Shown: piece after piece, positions 7,586-16,490 of the stretch
Numbering within the stretch: the stretch's first letter is position 1
Layout: every line of letters starts with the position of its first letter
NCBI GenBank assembly: GCA_910584945.1
Contig: CAJUDY010000016.1
Location: forward strand, 8,420 to 72,419
DNA from: an uncultured Lachnospiraceae bacterium
Lineage (GTDB): Bacteria > Bacillota > Clostridia > Lachnospirales > Lachnospiraceae
Direction of reading: 5' to 3'
Length of the DNA: 64,000 nt
Notes under the pieces: generated by a model
Seen by the model: the letters and a program-made list of their open reading frames with translations, nothing else
Databases searched by the model: none
Told to the model about the DNA's origin: nothing
Position numbers and translations under genes: made by a program

Positions 7586-8911
7586 ATGGAAAACAAAAGA
7601 TGGGAAGGTCCACGCAGGGAGTTCCTTCCGGTATATTCTGACTCAACACACTGGTTCGACTGCGCAAGCTTTTTATGCTATTGGGATGGTGATCCGTTCT
7701 ACGAGACGGATAAATCCTGGTTTGAAAGTACCTACATCCATTCTGGAATCAGCGGATATGAACAGACTATTTCCGGACCGGATGCAGCAAAACTTCTGAG
7801 CGAGTTGGTCATGAACGATGTATATAAGTGGAGGATCGGAACTTGTAAACATCTTGTATTTCTCAATGAGGAAGGGCTGATTGATGATCATGTGCTCTAT
7901 ATGAAGGATTCCGATGATCAGTACCGTACAACTGCTGGAGTATGCTTTTATCCGCAGGTAAATGCAGCCAGCGGGAAATATGATGTGAAGATCACCCAGA
8001 AAAAAACTTTCGTATTTCAGTTCAGCGGACCAAGATCATTGACGGTCATTGAAAAGGTCACACAGACAGACCTTCATGATCTGAAGTTCCTGGAGTTTCG
8101 TCCGGTTCAGATTCCCGGCTTTGACGGGAGCTTCGAGGTGTGCCGGATTGGTATGAGCGGCACGCTGGCCTATGAAATCCGGGGCGAAGAAGCCTGGGGA
8201 GCGGATGTCTATAATGCATGCCTGGTTGCGGGCGCAGAATATGGAATCAAACGGCTTGGCTGGAGAGATTATACGGTCAATCATACCTTTGGCGGATTCC
8301 CGCAGCAGACAGTACATTGGGAAATGGCACTTTTTGAGGATCCGGAATTTTTGAAGGTAGCCAGAACAGTGATGCATTGCACTGGCAGTGTTGATCCAGC
8401 GAATCGCCGTGCTCGTCATCGTACTCCAGTAGAAGTAAACTGGGAATGGATGGCCAAATTTAATCATGATTTCAAAGGACGGGCGGCTCTTGAAAAGGAA
8501 ATGCAGAATCCGACCAGAAAGATAGTGACTCTTGAGTTTAATCAGGAGGATATCATCGACGTTTATGCTTCTCAGTTTACGGATCATCCGTATAAATTTA
8601 TGGATATGCCCTGTGCAGAACCTCAGCAGTGCGGCGGACATCAGGATGTTGTACTGAAAGATAGCGTTGAAATCGGCTGGTCAAGCGTTCCTACTTATTC
8701 CAGTCATTATCATGTGATGATTTCCCATTGCACTATGGATATTCATGGTGCTGAGATTGGTGACGAGGTCATTGTAAAGTGGGGTGATTTCGGCGGCGTT
8801 CAGAAGGATTTGCGCGCAATCGTACGGCCGTTCCCGTATATTCGTTATAAGAATGATGTACAGGATAATCGCAATTATGATTTAAGCACTGTGCCGAACG
8901 GCAACAGATAG
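7586..8911 (+). CDS. LigM/GcvT-like tetrahydrofolate-dependent O-demethylase, first copy
   Basis: 441-residue protein of the aminomethyltransferase (GcvT) fold. It has the folate-domain motif TISGPDAAKLLSELVMNDV, the GMSGTLAYEIRG segment, KFNHDFKGRAALEKE and a C-terminal barrel ending DLRAIVRPFPYIRYKNDV. The last two match the LigM branch (vanillate/3-O-methylgallate O-demethylase), which transfers an aryl O-methyl group to tetrahydrofolate; DmdA is another relative. The start at 7586 has AAGGAGAG correctly placed. It is the first gene of the operon, followed after 11 bp by an MFS transporter and then by a second, divergent family member at 10152. The substrate is unknown; methoxylated aromatics are the best guess. 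Confidence 0.78.
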   Translation: MENKRWEGPRREFLPVYSDSTHWFDCASFLCYWDGDPFYETDKSWFESTYIHSGISGYEQTISGPDAAKLLSELVMNDVYKWRIGTCKHLVFLNEEGLIDDHVLYMKDSDDQYRTTAGVCFYPQVNAASGKYDVKITQKKTFVFQFSGPRSLTVIEKVTQTDLHDLKFLEFRPVQIPGFDGSFEVCRIGMSGTLAYEIRGEEAWGADVYNACLVAGAEYGIKRLGWRDYTVNHTFGGFPQQTVHWEMALFEDPEFLKVARTVMHCTGSVDPANRRARHRTPVEVNWEWMAKFNHDFKGRAALEKEMQNPTRKIVTLEFNQEDIIDVYASQFTDHPYKFMDMPCAEPQQCGGHQDVVLKDSVEIGWSSVPTYSSHYHVMISHCTMDIHGAEIGDEVIVKWGDFGGVQKDLRAIVRPFPYIRYKNDVQDNRNYDLSTVPNGNR

Positions 8912-8922
8912 GGGGAATCTAG

Positions 8923-10107
8923 ATGAGTACAGCCAAAAAATCAGTAGCGGGTGCCGGGCTAGTGCTGATGGCATTGTGCCTGAATAATGCGGCTCCCAAT
9001 TATCTGCAGTATCAGATATCACCGATTGCCATGCAGGTTATGGAAACCTATAAAATAAGCATGGAGCAATATTCCTCCCTGTTTACATCACCGATGATCC
9101 CAGCAATCCTGTTTTCGTTGATTGTAGGTCTGCTTTTCGATAAGCTTGGTCCGGTGAAGGTAATGCGGTTCGGTGTACTGATTGCAGCAATCGGCGGCTT
9201 TGTACGACTCTACACAGGCGGAGGGTATACGGCGTTATTTGTTGGGACTCTGATGACAGGTTTTTCGGCGGCCTTTATTAACGCCGGACAGGCAAAAATC
9301 GTTGCCGGATTCTATCCGCCGGAGCAGATACAGAGTAAGATTGGATTAATCAATGCGTCCAGTACGGCAGCCATGATCATCACAATGGCAACGACAGCTT
9401 ATTTCAGTTCCGTAAGCACAGCATTTCTGGTTGCTGCCGTATTTATGGCAGCGGCAGCAATCAGCTGGTTCCTTTTCGGAAAAAATCCCGAGACAAATGA
9501 GGCGCATGCGGAACCTGTTCAAAAATCCTTTGGAGAGCTGATGAAAGCCTCTGCCAGTTCCCGCCAGGTCTGGTTAATGGCATTTTCACTCTTTTGCGTG
9601 CTTGCAGGTCAGGTGGTCATGTCCTCATGGGCACCCACAGCCCTACAGTCTGTAGGCATGGCTGCTACAACCGCAGGATATATGGGCTCGCTGTATACAG
9701 TAGGTAACTTTATTAGTTGTTTCCTGGGGCCGATATTGGCAGGGAAACTCCGCAGTATCCGGAAAGTCATTCTGATCTTCGGTATTGTTGCTGTGGTCGG
9801 TTTGATTTTCTCCTGGAAGATTTCCAATCCGATTCTCTGCGGAGTCATGATGATCCTGACCGGAATCGCGATTGGCGGAAATATACCGCTGGCAATGGGT
9901 GATATCATTAACTTCAAGGGCATTGGTCCGGAGTATGTGGGCACTGCCAGCGGTCTTGTTGCTACGATTCAGCTGATCGGAGCAGTTGTGCTTCCCTCGT
10001 ATGTACTTATTCCCATCGCGAGTGGCAATTTTAATACTTTGTTTATACTGGCAGCTGCCTGCATGGCAATTTCCGCAGTCCTTGGGTACCTGGCTCACTC
10101 CAACTGA
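8923..10107 (+). CDS. MFS transporter, probable uptake of the demethylase substrate
   Basis: 394-residue permease with about 12 hydrophobic helices and a central cytoplasmic loop near residue 190-210. The loop between helices 2 and 3 reads GLLFDKLGPVKVMRFG, the major-facilitator signature. GGGGGA sits 7 bp before the ATG. It lies between the two LigM-like genes in one transcription unit, so it most likely imports the methylated compound or exports the demethylated product. It resembles CynX/NimT- or OFA-like carriers in general form, but I cannot assign a subfamily. Confidence 0.85.
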   Translation: MSTAKKSVAGAGLVLMALCLNNAAPNYLQYQISPIAMQVMETYKISMEQYSSLFTSPMIPAILFSLIVGLLFDKLGPVKVMRFGVLIAAIGGFVRLYTGGGYTALFVGTLMTGFSAAFINAGQAKIVAGFYPPEQIQSKIGLINASSTAAMIITMATTAYFSSVSTAFLVAAVFMAAAAISWFLFGKNPETNEAHAEPVQKSFGELMKASASSRQVWLMAFSLFCVLAGQVVMSSWAPTALQSVGMAATTAGYMGSLYTVGNFISCFLGPILAGKLRSIRKVILIFGIVAVVGLIFSWKISNPILCGVMMILTGIAIGGNIPLAMGDIINFKGIGPEYVGTASGLVATIQLIGAVVLPSYVLIPIASGNFNTLFILAAACMAISAVLGYLAHSN

Positions 10108-10151
10108 TTGGACATACAATCATATAAAACATCAAAAAAGGAGGTTTTATA

Positions 10152-11504
10152 ATGGCTTTTAATTACAACACTGAGCTGAAGGATGCGTCTCTGCTCATCA
10201 ATTTCGGAGGTACATTTCTGCAGGCATTTGAATTTGAAGGTGCTAAAAAGGATATTTCCGGATACCGTACTTCCGCATGGATCAACACCTGTCTGACGAC
10301 ATCTCCGGTGTATGATGTTATTGGTCCGGATGCAGTGAAATTTCTGAATTCCATCTGTGTCAATGATTTTACAAAGCTGACAACCAAAGGAATGCGCCAC
10401 GCTATTCTCTGCAATGACAAGGGACAGATTCTGACGGACGGTGTCTGCATCAGGATTGCCGAAGACCGCTACCGTACTTATTGGCTTACACCGGTCATCA
10501 ACTATTACATGTCTGTCACGGATCTAGATGTTCACGGTGAGGACATGACAGGCAGGGAATATTTTATCCAGGTAGATGGTGAAAAGTCACTGGAAATTCT
10601 GGAAAATGCTTTTAATCAGGATCTTCATGACATTCGCTTTGCCACTCATCGTCAGATTGATGTGGACGGGAAAAAGGTTGAAGTCATCCGTCTGAGTATG
10701 TCCGGAAATCTCGGCTATGAGGTACACGGAGATATTGAGGAATTTGATGAAATATATGGAAAAATCTGGGAGGCGGGACAAAAATTCGGTGCAACCAGGC
10801 TGGGACTTCACAATTACAGTTTCCACAATCACACGGAGTGCGGATTCCCGAATATCAATCTTCATTACCCCCTTCCGTGGCTGGAGTCCGGAGAGGACAT
10901 GGCAAAATTCATGCAGCAGAATCCGACCATCTCATTTAACAATCTCTGCAGAGTTCTTCGGGGAAGTGTCGGTGATGATCTTGAGAGCCGCTTCGTTAAT
11001 CCTTATGAGACCGGCTGTGACAGCGTGATTCGTTTTGATCACGAATTCCCGGGAAGAGATGCTCTTATGAAGATGAAGAATGATTCCAGCAGACGTACCG
11101 TTGTTACGCTGGAATGGAATGCTGAGGATGTGGGAGCAGTCTTTTCAACTATGTTCCGTCCCGGTGGGCAGCCGACAGATGATATATCTGGAACCAATGA
11201 GCTGGAATTCGTGGAAAATGTGAAGAACAATTGTTTCATTTACAAGGCTGACCGGGTGCAGGCTGATGGAAAAGATATCGGTATCAGCAGTGGCCGTGTG
11301 GTGAGTTATTACTATAATGCGATGATTTCTCTTGGCTTTATCGAAAAGAAATATGCGGTTGAGGGAACGGAGCTGACACTAATCTGGGGAACCCCGGGGA
11401 ATCCTCAGATGCCAATCCGCGTGAAAGTTGCGCGTTATCCGTATAACAAGGAATTTGTTAGAAACCAAGATGTGGATGTGGAAAAGATTCCACGTCTGAA
11501 ATAA
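10152..11504 (+). CDS. LigM/GcvT-like tetrahydrofolate-dependent O-demethylase, second copy
   Basis: 450-residue paralogue of the protein at 7586. Shared landmarks are VIGPDAVKFLNSICVNDF, LSMSGNLGYEVHG, RFDHEFPGRDALMKMKN and VVTLEWNAEDVGAVFSTMF; the last two closely follow the LigM pattern. The copies differ widely, so this is not a recent duplication; two substrates, or a two-component enzyme, are both possible. AAGGAGGT precedes the ATG at ideal spacing. It is the last gene before IS copy 2, whose left end begins 27 bp after the stop. Confidence 0.78.
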   Translation: MAFNYNTELKDASLLINFGGTFLQAFEFEGAKKDISGYRTSAWINTCLTTSPVYDVIGPDAVKFLNSICVNDFTKLTTKGMRHAILCNDKGQILTDGVCIRIAEDRYRTYWLTPVINYYMSVTDLDVHGEDMTGREYFIQVDGEKSLEILENAFNQDLHDIRFATHRQIDVDGKKVEVIRLSMSGNLGYEVHGDIEEFDEIYGKIWEAGQKFGATRLGLHNYSFHNHTECGFPNINLHYPLPWLESGEDMAKFMQQNPTISFNNLCRVLRGSVGDDLESRFVNPYETGCDSVIRFDHEFPGRDALMKMKNDSSRRTVVTLEWNAEDVGAVFSTMFRPGGQPTDDISGTNELEFVENVKNNCFIYKADRVQADGKDIGISSGRVVSYYYNAMISLGFIEKKYAVEGTELTLIWGTPGNPQMPIRVKVARYPYNKEFVRNQDVDVEKIPRLK

Positions 11505-11531
11505 GCGGTTCGGAAATGTTTTTATGGAAAA

Positions 11532-13604
11532 GGGGGCTATCGGGAAATAGATAGTTCTAAGCAGGGGCAGGTGTGATCCATGCGGATCTCACCTGCCCCT
11601 GAAATTATCCATTAAAAAGAAAAAAGATGGCTGACGACAACCATCTTTTCTCCGTTCCATGTTATAATGGAACTATGCTCAAACAAGATTATTATAATGA
11701 CTTTTTTGATATTGGTCAACAAAAAATCAACTTCAGTTTCTTCGAATTGAGCTTACCCGATGACGATCCAGTCTATACCCTGAAAAAAGTGATGGAGGAA
11801 TTAGATTTTTCAGGCCTTCTGGCCTGTTATTCAGACAAGGAAAGAACCGGGTATAACCCAATCATGCTGTATTCTGTGGTTACTTACGCAAATATGCGGG
11901 GAGTCAGGGCAGTTGATCGTATTGTGGACCTGTGCCAGAGGGACCTTGCATTTATCTGGCTGACAAAAGGGCAGAAGCCCCAGAGGGATGCTTTTTATGA
12001 CTTTAAAGGGAAAAAACTGACGGGCGAAATCCTGGATGAATTGAACTACCAGTTTATGCGCCGCCTGCAAAAGGAAGGACTCATTACACTGAAAGAACTC
12101 TACATCGATGGGACAAAGATTGAAGCGAACGCAAACAGATACACGTTTGTCTGGCGGGGAAGCATAAACTATCATCTTGCCGGTCTGCTGGACACCATAG
12201 ATGCCCTTTACGCAAAGTACAACGCATTCCTGTATGAAAATGGATATGGACCGGAATACGACCTTGGAGAAGCCCGGATGTTCGTGATCGAGGGGATGGA
12301 AAAGGTCAGGAAAGTGATCGAAGAAAACAGGAGGCGGAAGCTGACAAAGCATAAGAAAATCGCGAACAATACCATCATTGAGATCGATAACTGTTCTCCG
12401 CTTGAGATCTTAAAACTGCAGAAAAATCTGATGCGGATTGCAGAAGGCGAAGGGATCCTGTTTGTCAGCGGAAAGGGAAAGCACAAGCCAGAGATCCAGC
12501 AGCTTTATGAGGAGCTGGAAGAATGCGGCAGGCGGCTTATGGAATATAAGGAATGTTTTGAGATCATGGGGAAAGAACGTAACAGCTATTCCAAAACTGA
12601 TCTGGAAGCGACGTTCATGCGGATGAAAGAGGACCATATGCTGAATGGGCAGTTAAAGCCGGCATACAATGTCCAGATTGCGGTAGAGAATTACTTCATT
12701 GTCCACAGTTATGTGAGCAGTGACCGGACGGACTACAACACGCTGATCCCTGTTTTGGAAAAGCATCAGGGGGCATTCGGAGATACACTGGAGGCGGTTA
12801 CTGCCGACAGCGGCTACTGCAGCGAAAAGAACCTGATGTATCTGAAGGAGAACGGAATCCGGAGCTATATCAAGCTCCAGGACCATGAGAAACGGAAGAC
12901 CCGCGCATACAGAGAAGATATTGGAAAGTATTACAACATGACATACGCTGTCTTTGAAGATGAGCATTATTATATCTGCCATGATGGAAGGGAGCTGCGC
13001 CATATCCGGACAGAAAGTAAAGAACAGGATGGATATACCCAGACGTTTGAAGTATATGGATGTGCGGACTGCAGCGATTGCGTGCACAAAGCCAGATGCC
13101 TTTATAAATACAATGCCGAAAAGAATCCTGACCGGAATAAAGTCATGAAGATCAACGAACGATGGGAAGAACTGAAAGAAGAATCCAATGGGAACATCCA
13201 GAGCGAGACGGGTATCCTGAAACGACAGACACGCTCAATCCAGACGGAAGGACACTTCGGGGACATTAAGGAAAACGAGGACTTCCGGCGGTTCAACTAT
13301 CGGTCGGCGGAAAAAGTATATAAAGAGTTTATGCTGTACGTAATCAGCAGGAACATTATGAAATACCATCGGTTTCTACATCATGAGATCGAAAAATATG
13401 AAGGAAAAAAGGAGCAGAAAGCAGCTTAGACAAAGGAGCACTTCTCAAAATCCAAACAAGGGGGTTCTGCGCCCCAAAACAGATACTTCTAAAAGGAGGA
13501 GACAGTCCGGTAAAAATCCAGGGTCTTGAAAAAGCCTGAATTTCTAAGGGACTGTCTCCTTCTTACCTATCAGGGGCATAAATCGTTATTTCCCGATAGC
13601 CCCC
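11532..13604 (+). mobile_element. IS1182-family insertion sequence, copy 2
   Basis: Same element as copy 1, offset by 7690 bp and in the same orientation. Ends are GGGGGCTATCGGG (11532 on) and the complement ending CCCCC at 13604. Internal hairpins recur at 11562-11601, 11622-11649 and 13498-13559. It inserted directly between the demethylase operon and the 3' end of the small secreted-protein gene, leaving that gene's stop codon 4 bp from the IS border. Confidence 0.88.
11627..13429 (+). CDS. IS1182-family transposase (copy 2)
   Basis: Identical in translation over all 600 codons to the copy at 3937, with the same DDE core (YIDGTKIEA, VTADSGY, TEGHFGDIKEN) and Cys cluster. The start is ambiguous in the same way (11627 or the ATG at 11675). 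Intact reading frame and identity to copy 1 suggest an active or very recently active element. Confidence 0.9.
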   Translation: MADDNHLFSVPCYNGTMLKQDYYNDFFDIGQQKINFSFFELSLPDDDPVYTLKKVMEELDFSGLLACYSDKERTGYNPIMLYSVVTYANMRGVRAVDRIVDLCQRDLAFIWLTKGQKPQRDAFYDFKGKKLTGEILDELNYQFMRRLQKEGLITLKELYIDGTKIEANANRYTFVWRGSINYHLAGLLDTIDALYAKYNAFLYENGYGPEYDLGEARMFVIEGMEKVRKVIEENRRRKLTKHKKIANNTIIEIDNCSPLEILKLQKNLMRIAEGEGILFVSGKGKHKPEIQQLYEELEECGRRLMEYKECFEIMGKERNSYSKTDLEATFMRMKEDHMLNGQLKPAYNVQIAVENYFIVHSYVSSDRTDYNTLIPVLEKHQGAFGDTLEAVTADSGYCSEKNLMYLKENGIRSYIKLQDHEKRKTRAYREDIGKYYNMTYAVFEDEHYYICHDGRELRHIRTESKEQDGYTQTFEVYGCADCSDCVHKARCLYKYNAEKNPDRNKVMKINERWEELKEESNGNIQSETGILKRQTRSIQTEGHFGDIKENEDFRRFNYRSAEKVYKEFMLYVISRNIMKYHRFLHHEIEKYEGKKEQKAA

Positions 13605-13607
13605 TTT

Positions 13608-13880
13608 TTACCGATGGCATCCGTGATGTCTTCCGTATCCCCGGCGGGAAACGGTCACGCAGGTGCCGTCGCAGTAGCCGCTTTCGTGGTCATAACCGCA
13701 ATACTCACATTCGTTGTGGAAATGCCGACCTGTCTCTGTGCACCCTTCCACCGTACAGACCGGACAGCTGGTATCCACTGTCGACTGTCTGCGATGCCCG
13801 TGAGCAGAGACCGGCATAGCCAGAAGGACCGCAAGCAAAGCGGTAGCCATGACCGCCGTAAGCCGTCTGCGAACATGCAT
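13608..13880 (-). CDS. Small secreted Cys/His-rich protein
   Basis: 90 residues with an N-terminal signal peptide: RRR, a hydrophobic run, then a likely cleavage after MPVSAHG. The mature part has pairs of Cys (CPVC, CTVEGC, CEYCGYDH, YCDGTC) and many His, which suggests metal binding or a disulfide-rich fold outside the cell. AGGAGGGG lies before the ATG. Similar short 'AHGH' proteins are widespread in Lachnospiraceae without known function. The stop codon is next to IS copy 2, so the native C-terminus may have been slightly altered by the insertion. Confidence 0.7.
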   Translation of the reverse strand: MHVRRRLTAVMATALLAVLLAMPVSAHGHRRQSTVDTSCPVCTVEGCTETGRHFHNECEYCGYDHESGYCDGTCVTVSRRGYGRHHGCHR

Positions 13881-14019
13881 ACTTCTCCCCTCCTTTCCAG
13901 TTATGGTTCACTCCGTGATCAGAATCACCCGGAGGAACTGGTGGTAAGAACAGTATAGCACGAAGGAATACGCGAAACAACTCATCTTTTGGTTTTCATT
14001 TTTTCTGGAAATTTTTTTA

Positions 14020-14599
14020 CTCCAGATCAGATCCAGCGCGGAGATCGAGCGGCAGAACATGAATAATTCCAAGTTTTCAGCCGTGCTCCTGTGCCCGGAT
14101 TATCAGAACCTGTGCATCGGGCTGTCCAATAAGCTGATGCCGTTTAATCTGGCGGCCCAGTATCACATCATACAGGAGGCTCTGGCAAAACATGAACTGT
14201 TCTACAGCAATTACAAATTAAGGACCTGTTTTCACACTTTTTTGAGGAGGATCTGACGCTGATGAATCCTGAGGATACGGACTGGAGACAAGTGCTTTCC
14301 TGCCTGTGCCAAAAGCTCTGTGAGAAAAATTATACGGATCCGGATTTTGAGAAAAAGGTCTTTCGGTGGGAATATGCGGCGACCACCGCCTTTGGAAATA
14401 TTGCGATTCCCCACTCCGCCTACATGGACACCATCAAGGCCAGCATTGCCCTCGCCATCTCCAGAAAAGGCGTTCCGTGGGGAAGCGGCACGGTGCATCT
14501 GGTGCTTCTGCTGGCGATCAACAAAGCAGACAAGAAAACTTCCGTCTGCTGTACGAGGCGCTGATCTATCAGAATGTTCCGGACGAAGAGCCGGTGTAA
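14020..14599 (+). pseudogene. Ruin of a BglG/MtlR-type PTS-regulated activator (EIIA-domain end)
   Basis: Three reading frames must be joined to recover one protein. The first segment (SAVLLCPDYQNLCIGLSNKL) resembles the EIIB-like region. The next (DLFSHFFEEDLTLMNPEDTDW, in another frame) leads into an EIIA-2 domain with the phosphorylatable His in IAIPHSAYMDTIKASIALAI. A final frameshift near 14530 continues as FRLLYEALIYQNVP. The N-terminal helix-turn-helix and PRD domains are absent. The combination of truncation and at least two frameshifts marks a dead gene. An intact relative is at 61855-63882. Confidence 0.75.
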
Positions 14600-14626
14600 A
14601 GCGACCGGCTCTTGGGGACGCAATAT

Positions 14627-15316
14627 CTATTGAACATTCATAATTACTTTGATACATTCATTACAGTTTTTGTCCTTATCTACATTGTAAATATGACATG
14701 TGATTTTTCTTCCGGCCTGCATAAGTTCAGAGACTCCCTGGGCATAATATCTTGGAATGTATCCCAGCACCTTTTTCGACACATCCAGCATCTGTACGGC
14801 ATAAGGGTCATATGAGTTGTCAGGTTCCCTCTTTAATAATACTTCATCGCCTCTGGTAACCTTTACAGCGTCCTCACATGCATTCCCGACACATCCAAGG
14901 TAATGACGCACTCCTGCCATAAAAAAAATCCGTGTCACGCTTCCGTCTGTATCCAGAATCGGATCTATAAATTCAAGACTGTCAATGGGGAGTCTGGCGC
15001 CGCTTCTTTTCAGCAGCATATATTCATCATACTCATTCAGTCCATATTTCTGTAGAATCTCCTTCATATCTCTTCTTTTTTTATCTGGCAGGCGACTGGC
15101 AAAGACAGAAAATAATTTTTCATCTTTATATACACGGTCCAGTTCCTGGAAACAGAGCAAAAGCTTAAATCCATCCGCAATTGCATCTTTTACTTCTTTG
15201 CAATACTGGAATTCATATTGTCCATTCCTGGTCAGCTGACCGACAATATACTGTTTTCTGGTTTTCTCTGATTTCCAGATCAGATAAAGAAAATCTTTTC
15301 CATTTTTTACTGACAT
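14627..15316 (-). CDS. HipA N-terminal-like/HIRAN domain protein, partner of the HipA-like kinase
   Basis: 229 residues. The first half (YLIWKSEKTRKQYIVGQLTR ... LFSVFASRLPDKKR) resembles the N-terminal subdomain of HipA kinases. The second half is a HIRAN domain, with MAGVRHYLGC, REPDNSYDPYAVQM and VLGYIPRYYAQ. HIRAN domains bind DNA ends or damaged DNA in helicases such as HLTF. The gene starts 1 bp after the kinase stop, so both are made from one message. In HipBST modules a separate HipA-N-like protein (HipS) restrains the kinase HipT; here that part is fused to HIRAN and no HipB repressor is nearby. The region is AT-rich compared with its surroundings, suggesting acquisition. Confidence 0.75.
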   Translation of the reverse strand: MSVKNGKDFLYLIWKSEKTRKQYIVGQLTRNGQYEFQYCKEVKDAIADGFKLLLCFQELDRVYKDEKLFSVFASRLPDKKRRDMKEILQKYGLNEYDEYMLLKRSGARLPIDSLEFIDPILDTDGSVTRIFFMAGVRHYLGCVGNACEDAVKVTRGDEVLLKREPDNSYDPYAVQMLDVSKKVLGYIPRYYAQGVSELMQAGRKITCHIYNVDKDKNCNECIKVIMNVQ

Positions 15317-15317
15317 A

Positions 15318-16199
15318 TTATCCCTCTCTCTTTATCCCATAAACCTCTTTCATCAACTCTATTTTCCCCAGAAGATACTTTTTAATCAAAATTATTTTTT
15401 TATCTGTAAGGACTTCTGCGTATTTGTATAATATATCATCCAAAGATGCATCTGTTACTGTCAATTCTATCTTGTTCACAATTTCTATTGTCTGACTGTA
15501 ATAGTTTTGCCGAAGATATTTAAGCACATCCAGATGCGTTGGCTGCTTTTCGTCTGAAACAGAGATCCGAATCAATGATCTTGACTTTGTATCGATCAGT
15601 GATCTCCACAGACGCATATCTTTTCCCAGATATTGATCAATTTTATCTTCTTTAACGTAGGCGCACAGAGATGAACTGTTATCATATAAAGGGCTTAACT
15701 CAAATCCTTTTTCTAATAGTATCAACGCCCAGTTACTCTGATGTCTGTCCGTATTTCCGATCAGAAAATCAAAAATGAAAATTTTCAGGAAATTATAAAA
15801 CAGACCAAAAGGATCCAATACCTTTTTTATCATTTCAATCGAATATTTATCCCCCGTAATGGTATCTTTCAATTTCTCCACATCAAAGTCCTGATATCTG
15901 GAACTGATGCAATAGATCCCCTCTATCAATGTTTGGTTGGTATGATCCACAATATTGTAACTCATAGACCCTTCACGTCCATGGTATATCCCAACCTCAA
16001 ATTTTGCGTGGGGAATTTCCAATAATTCAGCCAAATCACATGCTATACATTCCGATACATGATCTGTTGTCGTTTCATCTTTTTTAAATTTAAATAAACC
16101 TGTCTGATCTGTATCTGGATTTATCAGCCACAATTTTTCACTCCGGCCACTTCCTTCTGATGCCCCTTCAAATTTCATCCAAAAAGAAAAATCCTTCAT
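15318..16199 (-). CDS. HipA-like Ser/Thr kinase
   Basis: 293-residue kinase of the HipA C-terminal fold. The catalytic loop is FDFLIGNTDRHQSNWALI and the metal-binding motif follows as LSPLYDNSSSL, both as in HipA/HipT. Near the N-terminus EGSGRSEKLWLIN resembles the Ser-containing loop that is autophosphorylated in this family. HipA itself phosphorylates GltX and halts translation. The gene lacks the HipA N-terminal subdomain, which is instead encoded by the next gene. It has a good promoter (16257-16285) and GAGAGGA before the ATG. A toxin, defence or signalling kinase are all possible; target unknown. Confidence 0.82.
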   Translation of the reverse strand: MKDFSFWMKFEGASEGSGRSEKLWLINPDTDQTGLFKFKKDETTTDHVSECIACDLAELLEIPHAKFEVGIYHGREGSMSYNIVDHTNQTLIEGIYCISSRYQDFDVEKLKDTITGDKYSIEMIKKVLDPFGLFYNFLKIFIFDFLIGNTDRHQSNWALILLEKGFELSPLYDNSSSLCAYVKEDKIDQYLGKDMRLWRSLIDTKSRSLIRISVSDEKQPTHLDVLKYLRQNYYSQTIEIVNKIELTVTDASLDDILYKYAEVLTDKKIILIKKYLLGKIELMKEVYGIKREG

Positions 16200-16256
16200 G
16201 TGTGTTCCTCTCCCGGAAAACTCTTTTTATTCCTCCACTCCTTATGCAACATATTG

Positions 16257-16285
16257 ATTATACTATAGATTTATCCTCATGTCAC
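16257..16285 (-). promoter_or_regulatory. Promoter of the HipA-like kinase/HIRAN operon
   Basis: On the minus strand GTGACA (16280-16285) and TATAAT (16257-16262) are separated by exactly 17 bp, 58 bp before the kinase ATG. No inverted repeat typical of a HipB operator was seen around it. Confidence 0.6.
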
Positions 16286-16331
16286 CCTTCTGCGATAAAA
16301 TCAGAAGCGCTCCGACAAAAAAGCCACGCCG

Positions 16332-16490
16332 TCAGGTTCCAGGTGACAAAGCAGAGCGCCGATACACCAAGTAATGCTCGGTGCAACCCGGAATATACAG
16401 GTTATAAAAAGCTTTCCTCGTGATCTCCTCCACGATTCCGTAATCTTCTTCTTTTTCGTTTCTTATCTCAATCAATGCAATACGCCTTTC
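16332..16490 (-). pseudogene. Remnant of a GNAT-family acetyltransferase
   Basis: The minus strand reads IEIRNEKEEDYGIVEEITRK and then AFYNLYIPGCTEHYLVYR before losing the frame, the N-terminal 40 residues of a common Clostridia GNAT acetyltransferase. The acetyl-CoA-binding part is missing. It lies in the otherwise empty gap 16200-16624. Confidence 0.55.

Larger units (their letters stand above)
3842..13604. mobile_element. Putative composite transposon: two direct IS1182-type elements bracketing an O-demethylase-like operon
   Basis: Two IS copies in the same orientation, with indistinguishable transposases and termini, enclose about 5.6 kb (5914-11531) with a complete regulator-enzyme-transporter-enzyme set. 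The outer flanks are ordinary chromosomal genes (flavodoxin on the left, a small secreted protein on the right). This is the layout of a composite transposon. Whether the unit has moved as one piece is inference: no target duplication can be assigned with certainty, and all four IS ends abut A4G/CT4-like sequence. Confidence 0.6.
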
